The position numbers and the translations under genes were made by a program. The notes under the pieces were generated by a model. That model was not told where the DNA came from. It saw only the letters and a list, made by a program, of their open reading frames with translations, and searched no databases. A stretch of 64,000 nucleotides of DNA from Patella vulgata (lineage: Eukaryota > Mollusca > Gastropoda > Patellidae): NCBI RefSeq assembly GCF_932274485.2, contig NC_065881.2, forward strand, positions 85,004,702 to 85,068,701, written 5' to 3'. Shown in pieces: positions 57,301 to 64,000 of the stretch; the stretch's first letter is position 1; each line of letters opens with the position of its first letter.

Positions 57301-57830
57301 TATCTTATTATTCTCAACATTTATCAGTGTTGTGTTCTTGATAATTGAACACCCCCCCCCCCCCACCCCAAACTGAAAGAAAGGTTGCGTAATAATATGC
57401 AGACTTTTTATCATAGACACGTGTCAACTCGACGAACGAACCAGATCCAAGTGCTATCAGGTGGTCCACAAATAGTAAGCATACTCTGCCTCGTGTACCA
57501 TTTTAAATGCAGAGACAGTGCCAAAGTAGCAGGACTGTTTCACATTACAAAATAAAATGGGGTTGAACGTCCTACCTACACCCACCTGGCCAATTTAAAC
57601 GCCATGCTGTTAGAGACATTTCACAAAGCTATTTAGAATTCTACACAAGTTGGTAAGGCGTGGGACGTAGGAGCAAGTCTGACGTAGGCCGAATCATCTA
57701 TACGTCTTTGGCGTCTTCATTGAAGCGATCTTTTTACATGCCCAAGTTTGGTAACTAGGCTATGTCAGGCCTGACAGGTTCCCCTGACTTCTTATATTAA
57801 AAAATATAATATTTAAAACTATGGTTTTAT
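57300..57830. other. Intergenic, nothing recognised
   Basis: A C homopolymer near 57350 and a scrap of SINE B tail near 57550 are the only marks. Confidence 0.5.
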
Positions 57831-57831
57831 T

Positions 57832-58174
57832 GGTTTTCGTTTTTTATAGTTCAAAATTTCGTTTTATTTGTTTGTACTACACTAGGATCTGGAAGGGTTG
57901 TTATATAACCTGCGTTCTGGATGGAGTGATAGATTAGCCAATGAAACCATCTGTTACGGCGACTTCTTGACGAACGATGCACGGAACTGTGGGTAAACCA
58001 CTAGAAACGGCAACGCTTGTTGATTTTAATCAATTTCTGACGTCATAGGGTCAAAAGCCGTTCGTACGACCTCTGACGCGACCTTTTACTACACCCGGTC
58101 AGATCTTCATGTAGTGTAGGTCATCGAAAGTATAAAAAACAAAACGAAATATAGATCTGTATTTAATCGGATTG
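57832..58174 (-). mobile_element. MITE family D, left end truncated
   Basis: It runs from TTTTCGTTTTTTATAGTTCA to TTTAATCGGATTG. Confidence 0.83.
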
Positions 58175-58679
58175 TCTCTAAAGGGAAAAATGTAAAATTA
58201 AAAATTTAGTTTTATTATTTTGATCTATAATTGAATAATGTAGTAACAGTTACATCCTTTCAGTCAATAAAATTGATAAATAAAATCGGAACCTAACCCC
58301 AGACCCACACGCGTTAATCCGGTCCTGAACTATGTGAACACTTCAAATTAGGAATGGTGTCAGCATTCTCAGACTTCAGTTACGAATTAAGTCACTTTTC
58401 AATCACTGTTTATGAGAAATATCTTTGATCCAGAAACACAAAACTTTGCACATAATTTCTTATTGATGTATTTGATACACTTAAACCACAAAGGTTTTAT
58501 AGCGGGCTATATTTTAGTTAAAATAAGGCGAACAATTTTGAGTAAATTCTTAACTTAAAAATACATTCTGTAATTTTTAGATAAAGATCTGACCATTCGT
58601 GCTATAATAGCTTAAAAATTGATAATGTAAAATGAAAATATTAAAAATTTCATTTAAATTACTTCATTCTGACCCTAAT

Positions 58680-58938
58680 TATCACTGTTTGTAGTTTTGA
58701 CAAGATGTGTGCATTGTGGTAACCAGCCGGCACTGGTATATTCGAGACTTAGCCTTTCCCATTTTGAAATCAAATTTTTAAATGGCGAACCGTTTTAATC
58801 TAGTTAAAATCTCGAGTATCGATGCCATCGAGAGTTGATTATCTTCATGTTTTGTTAATGTCTAATTAACAGTTTAGATAACATTTCATGCCTAAAGAAA
58901 GACCTGCAATAGGCAGATTTAGCTCTTGCATAATGTAT
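58680..58938 (-). mobile_element. MITE family C, diverged partial copy
   Basis: It has the same variant inner sequence as 7070-7347 (TTTGACAAGATGTGTGCA) and ends at GCTCTTGCATAATGTATGTT. Confidence 0.75.
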
Positions 58939-59134
58939 GTTAAATGAATATTTTATGCAGTTTGTAATAATTGTTAAATCTCTTGTTAAAATAGTTGTAT
59001 ACAACGTGAATAAATTTATTGTTAATTTTGTAAATATAGTTGCCTTTTTTTCACAAAGTTAAAAAATTTGAGGTATTTTTTTTTATTCTAATACAATTTA
59101 ACAAGTCGGTAAAGAGAACGCAAAAACAAAGAAT

Positions 59135-59400
59135 TGAAATCAAATGGGGTTTAACGTCCTACTGTTTTGCTTCCAACTGGGCTAATGAAGACGGGCTGCG
59201 CCATACAGTGTGCTATGAGGGAAATTTTGCCCGGACAGCGGCACTACGGCCTACTCTTATATCGAATTCCAACTGTCAAGGGATCTTTTACGTGCAAGCC
59301 AATGTGTACACAGGACCTCGATTTTTCCTCTCATCTAAATGGCTAGACATCTGTCCTTGGCAGGCCCTCCGTCCTGCATCACTGACAAGGGAGAGAGAAC
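59135..59400 (-). mobile_element. SINE B, head missing
   Basis: Stops at GCATCACTGACAAGGGAG. Confidence 0.87.
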
Positions 59401-59928
59401 GCATTTAGATCATCGGTCACGGTCGCAGTACTGTATTAACCCAGGCCCCCTAGGCTTCGGGCTTCCATAGACAATGGTAACTATAGCCAATTAAAACCAC
59501 AGTGTTACTATGTAAATATGTATAAATATACTATACCGTCCATCTTTATACAATGACATTATTTATGAATAGTCCCAAGACGGACGAAAATTACTTTAAA
59601 ATGTTAAAATGTTATTAAACCAGTGTTGAAATCAGTTTGTGTCGGCGTACCTTTTATCTTTCCATCGTGCAGCTTTATGGTTGTGCTATTATTACTGGAT
59701 ATATAGACGTAACGTTATGTAAACATATCTGGTCCAATTTGGAGCTCTGTTTTATGCGCAATGCTTTTGTAACGCAGTTAGCTATTGGTTGGTAATCAGA
59801 CCATTGACCATTCATAATTTGGAACCGAAATTTGCTTTCGTGAAAGCAGTGTTTAGTGGAATTAGGTATAATCAAACGAAACACTGCGAGGAGTATGTAC
59901 ATTTAGGGACTTTTATTATTATTGTTGC

Positions 59929-60333
59929 TTAAAGATACATTATGGGAGATTAGATAAAGTGCTGGCAGTTCTCACTATAATAGTTAAAAACTAGATAATG
60001 TAAAGGCAATTTGCTGAAAATTTCAGTCAAATTCATCCACTATGAACCGAGAATTAATCGATTGAAATTTCGGCCTAGCCTCGATCATCATTACTAAAGT
60101 CTGTACGATGAAAAACATAGTCTCGATCACCCATTTCATGATTAAATTATAAATGAAAATCGAGCAACAAATGGGATCATAATCCAGTAAATATCGCAGG
60201 CTAGCGATGTCATCGAGCGTTGATTATTGTCTGGTTAAGTTAATTAATGTCTAATTAATAATTTAGATAACATTTCAGGCTTAAAGAAAGACCTGTAATG
60301 GTCAGATTTAGCTCTTGCATAATGTATGTTTAA
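59929..60333 (-). mobile_element. MITE family C copy, complete
   Basis: It starts TTAAAGATACATTATGGGAG and ends CATAATGTATGTTTAA, with TTAA at both edges as a likely target duplication. Confidence 0.87.
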
Positions 60334-60862
60334 TGGATAATGGATTGGTAGACATGTTTTCGTAAAATTGGCGAGAACGTAGCCTACACCGCTAAAGTCT
60401 GGCTATCTTGCTTAAAGAAGCTAAGTCTCTAACTCAATATCATCCAAAGTCTTCGACATTGAAAACGCGAATTATTTGTCAATTTAAATCAACATTGATG
60501 TTGTGATCTTACACGGAAAAGATGGCTTTCTGATATCCAATATTTAAGACAAAATAAATATTTTACCATTGCCATTCGATTGAGACTTCTGGCGTACATT
60601 TGAATGTAAATCAGTTTATATACATTCATATTACATTATTATATGCGTTGCGACCCATTTCTGTCAATTTCAATGTCCCAAATATTAGCGATCTAGCTCC
60701 TTTAAAGGCACATCTCAACTTGCCAATTTCAGTATTTTGAAATGCACAACTTATGTACCGAGACTCAATGAAAACGCACCACTTTTATAAATGGACAATA
60801 GGAAATCTCGTTTGAGAGATACGCTTTAATCTAAATGTAATAAAATCAGATCACGACGATAA

Positions 60863-61195
60863 AGAAATGAAATGGGGTTTAACGTCCTATTGTTCTGCTC
60901 TGGGCTAATGAAGACGGGCATACGCCATACAGTGTGCTATGAGGGAAAGTTTGCCCGGACAGCAGCGCTACGACCTACTCTAATACCGAATTCCAACTGT
61001 CAAGGGATCTTTTTCATGCACGCCAATGTGTGTACGGGACCTCGGTTTTTCGTCCCTTTGAACGATTATACGTTCTCTCTCCCCAGGCCCTCTGTCTTGC
61101 ATCCCGATAAACTTTCATTGTCAACGCAGGGATCGAATAGGGACCTCCGGGTTAGCTTACCAACGTCTTACTCACTGAGTCACCAAGGCTCCAAC
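60863..61195 (-). mobile_element. SINE B, nearly full copy
   Basis: All parts recognisable; the head is diverged. Confidence 0.87.
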
Positions 61196-61329
61196 ACCGC
61201 GAGAATGATGTTTTCACGACTGCTTAAACACACCACAGACCAATTCTCTCAAATACAAATAGCTGAATTCGACAAAATGAAATTATTGAAATTCTTTATT
61301 TTATTGTACAAATTCGGCTTTTCGAAAGC

Positions 61330-61790
61330 TCCTATAGTTCTGTGGAAGACGCAGCTTTCAGCGAAATGCCCGGGTTGACACCTAAACGCGCCAGTGTGTT
61401 AATTCAAGAGTGTGTGAGGGCCAGAGTTACTGGACACACCATCGCGACGATTATGCAAATGGATCCCTCTTTTGGTGGCTTATTCGATAACATTGCATCG
61501 CGTGTATCATGGCTGCTAGAGGTGCATAGACACCGGCGTTACTGAGTTTTGATTTTTACCCCCTGTGCCTCACATTTCAGCTGTTTTATGTCTCGTCAGC
61601 ACTTGCAGTCGAATCAGTGGTGCGCTTTAATGGAGTCTCGTTACCCTCTCCCTACTTCCGCCATTACTAAACATATGTGGAGTGAAGTTCGACTGGGTCA
61701 TATATTTAATATTTTTTTAGATCTGTTTATAAACTCAATGGTTTCAAGGGCAGATATATGTCCTCTTCCCATATGTTTCTGAATTTTCAT
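61330..61790 (+). other. Unidentified open frames
   Basis: The frame at 61342-61545 reads GLTPKRASVLIQECVRARVT and MDPSFGGLFDNIASRVSW. A second frame at 61549-61782 follows. They look more protein-like than random, but no family, start context or splice sites could be assigned. They may be part of an old mobile element or a gene exon. Confidence 0.3.
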
Positions 61791-62001
61791 TAGTTAGATT
61801 AGAGAATTAGGTTAGATATATAGTGTTCGTTCTTCCCTCTTCCCTGTTACTAAACTTTTCATTGGTTAGACTTAGAGAATTATTTGTCGCTATATCCCTG
61901 TTATGTATAAATATGGGTACTTTAAGTCAAGAATCGTAAATCTACAGATCATATTTGATCGAGATTCAGCAACGACATCTACAACGACAACGGGTATGTA
62001 C

Positions 62002-62382
62002 TTAAACATATATTATGCAAGAGCTAAATCTGCCTATTGCACGCTCTTCCTTTAGGCCTGAAATGTTATCTAAACTATTAATTAGACATTAATTAACTTA
62101 TCCAGATCATAATCAACGCTCGATGTCATCGCTAGCCTGTGATGTTTATTGGATTATATTCCGATTTGCTGTTCGACGGCCATTTATAATTAAATCATGA
62201 AATGGATAATCGAGACTATGTTTTTATCCTACCGACTTTATAGTAATGATGATCGAGACTAGCCCCAATATTCAATCGCTAAAATCTCGGTTCATAGTGA
62301 TCCCGTTTTCATCATGTAGTTTTTAACTATTACAGTGAGAACTGACAGCTCTTTATCTAATCTTCCATAATGGATCTTTAAT
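62002..62382 (+). mobile_element. MITE family C copy, nearly complete
   Basis: It starts TTAAACATATATTATGCAAG and ends CCATAATGGATCTTTAA. A short stretch before the right end is missing relative to other copies. Confidence 0.86.
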
Positions 62383-62399
62383 TTTATTTTAATGATGGT

Positions 62400-63560
62400 T
62401 TTTTTTTATGGTGACCGATAAGTACCGTCTCGCTCCTTCTTGTCTTCGCGCCAACGTGGAGAGAAGGCGGTTCAATTAAAATGCCGCGACAAACGGACCA
62501 AATCTCGCTCTCGACTTACTTCTTAGCTTCGCATCGTCCATTTCTTGACTTCGCGCTGTAACTCCTAGCGAAGCCGCGAAAGAGCGAGATTTCTTCCCTT
62601 CTTGCCTTCGCTTTGCTAAGAGTCTAGTCCGCCGCCATGGGCGTCACACGTGGGGGGGGGGGGGGGGCGGACTCCCCCGGACCCCCCCCCCCCGCCCCCC
62701 AATTGTTTTTTTGGCGGGGGGGGGGGGGGGGTCTGAATATACTTGGACCCCCAAAAATTTTACATAGTAGGCCCAAACTCCTATTTATTTACAACAATTA
62801 TTAGGATTAGTTAAGATTCTATCTGTATAAAACCTGTACATATCCCAATATGTTGGTGTGATGTTTTAGTTTAACCCCGTGAAATATGCCAGAACAGTGT
62901 TTACAGAAGACTGAAACTTTACAATTTTTTTATGGGGATCCCCCCCCCCCAAATTCCCCCCACCCAGTGAGAGGGTTACCCTCCCACACTCTCCCTATCG
63001 CGCTACATCGGCTGTTACGCAGCCTCGTGCCTCCGGCGTCACAGGTTGTCAACATTTTATATAATTTCATTTGCGATCTCCCCCCCCCCCTCCAATATAT
63101 ATTTCACGGCTACGCCTCTGGTTGTGCCCAGTCGTGGATAAATTCAGTGTGTTATGTAAGCTTAGTTATACCATCCTCGGTTACCCAGTGTACTCATTCC
63201 GTTCAACTCCACTATACCCTGGGTTAATCCATCGGGTTTCCACGATTTCAAATTATCTGCCCTGGCCTCGTATGTAGCTACAGTCTACGAACCAATCAGA
63301 AAACAGTTTACAAACCAATCGTTTCGCCTTCGTTTTTATAAGGGTAGATAATCAAATTCATGTCGATTTGCTGAATGATTTATATAAATAATGTATATAT
63401 TTATAATTTATTTATATTTAATTGTATTATCAAAATCTGTAGTATGTGTTGTTGATTTCAAATATGTATAACATCTATACGTTTGACTTTTGTTGTTATT
63501 ATTACTATTCGTTCTTTGTCTTAAATATGTCATTCTGTTATGTTTATTATTATTGAACTT
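62400..63560. other. Intergenic, G/C homopolymers and A/T-rich stretch
   Basis: 62430-62640 is rich in CTTCGCG-type short repeats. 62650-62745 has long G and C runs, and further C runs lie at 62940 and 63080. 63360-63560 is A/T-rich. No gene is seen. Confidence 0.5.
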
Positions 63561-63576
63561 ATACTTGGCAATTTGA

Positions 63577-63936
63577 TTCACTAGCGCAATTTCAGCTGAG
63601 CAGGTGCCTGCGGTCGAGGTATTGAAAGAAGGTGAAAAGGATGGTAGTGAGGATGAAAGGGAAATTGATCAGAACAGCGAAGATGGTGATAAACAGGTAG
63701 ATGGAATGGAAGGTAATATGATTGAAGAAATGGATGATCGCGAGAGTAATACCAATAACTTTAAGGAGGAAGAGGAAGAGATTTGTGTGACAGGGGGTAG
63801 TAGTCCTCTTTTATCCCCGATCACCCCTTGGCATCCCGGATTGAGACTAACAAATTTTGACTCTCGTAATAAACGTCATATGCAAGATGATGAAGGCTTT
63901 ACCGTTGTTAAGGACAAAAAGAAAAATAAACTTTAA
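63577..63936 (+). CDS. Acidic open frame, possible exon or repeat-derived frame
   Basis: The frame is open from about 63577 to the TAA at 63934-63936 with no ATG at its head. A possible acceptor (CGCAATTTCAG) ends at 63595. It is very acidic (GSEDEREIDQNSEDGD, then FKEEEEEICV) and ends DEGFTVVKDKKKNKL. Another acceptor-like site (TTTTTTATTTTGCAG) follows near 63990. No family is recognised. The codon pattern suggests real or recently real coding sequence. Confidence 0.4.
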   Translation, partial: FTSAISAEQVPAVEVLKEGEKDGSEDEREIDQNSEDGDKQVDGMEGNMIEEMDDRESNTNNFKEEEEEICVTGGSSPLLSPITPWHPGLRLTNFDSRNKRHMQDDEGFTVVKDKKKNKL

Positions 63937-64000
63937 CATGTGTAAATATATAAATGATGTGTTGTTTCAACAAGTTTTTTATTTTGCAGGTTGTAGAACC

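Overview
The window is invertebrate nuclear DNA, most likely from a mollusc. Support: long introns with GT-AG borders, an extracellular CUB/C-type-lectin/EGF receptor gene, dense tRNA-derived SINEs (one family carries the core seen in V-SINEs such as molluscan RUDI), many MITEs and foldback repeats, and short-unit tandem arrays. The phylum is inferred from repeat style and was not tested by search.

One host gene dominates, on the + strand from about 9260 to 55656. I could join 23 coding exons with no break in reading frame and with consensus splice borders throughout; the one exception is a GC donor after exon 21. The product is a predicted single-pass membrane receptor of 2088 aa from the ATG at 9293 (2099 aa from 9260). 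Its order is: signal peptide, short N-terminal module, three CUB domains, a C-type lectin domain, a CUB, a second divergent lectin-like domain, three CUBs, about three EGF modules, one transmembrane helix, and a roughly 670-residue cytoplasmic tail with a His/Cys-rich segment and a possible PDZ-binding C terminus. Most introns are phase 1, as expected for shuffled extracellular modules. The layout suggests a surface recognition or uptake receptor with a signalling or scaffold tail. I know of no named family with exactly this order.

Layout: 1-9.2 kb is repeats (a MITE holding a LINE fragment and an expanded tandem array, SINEs, a perfect hairpin) with no recognised host gene. Exon 1 lies at 9.3 kb. 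The 8.9-kb first intron holds SINEs, MITEs, a Ty3/Gypsy fossil and a 39-bp minisatellite. Exons 2-23 run from 18.3 to 55.7 kb, and many of the introns between them carry their own minisatellite. Two of those arrays start exactly at a 5' splice site and copy it. The 3' flank of the gene (55.66-56.22 kb) is a tandem array whose units carry heat-shock-element-like motifs. From 56.2 to 64 kb there are SINEs, MITEs, G/C homopolymer tracts and two unrecognised short open frames (61.3 kb and 63.6 kb); the second may be an exon or a repeat-derived frame.
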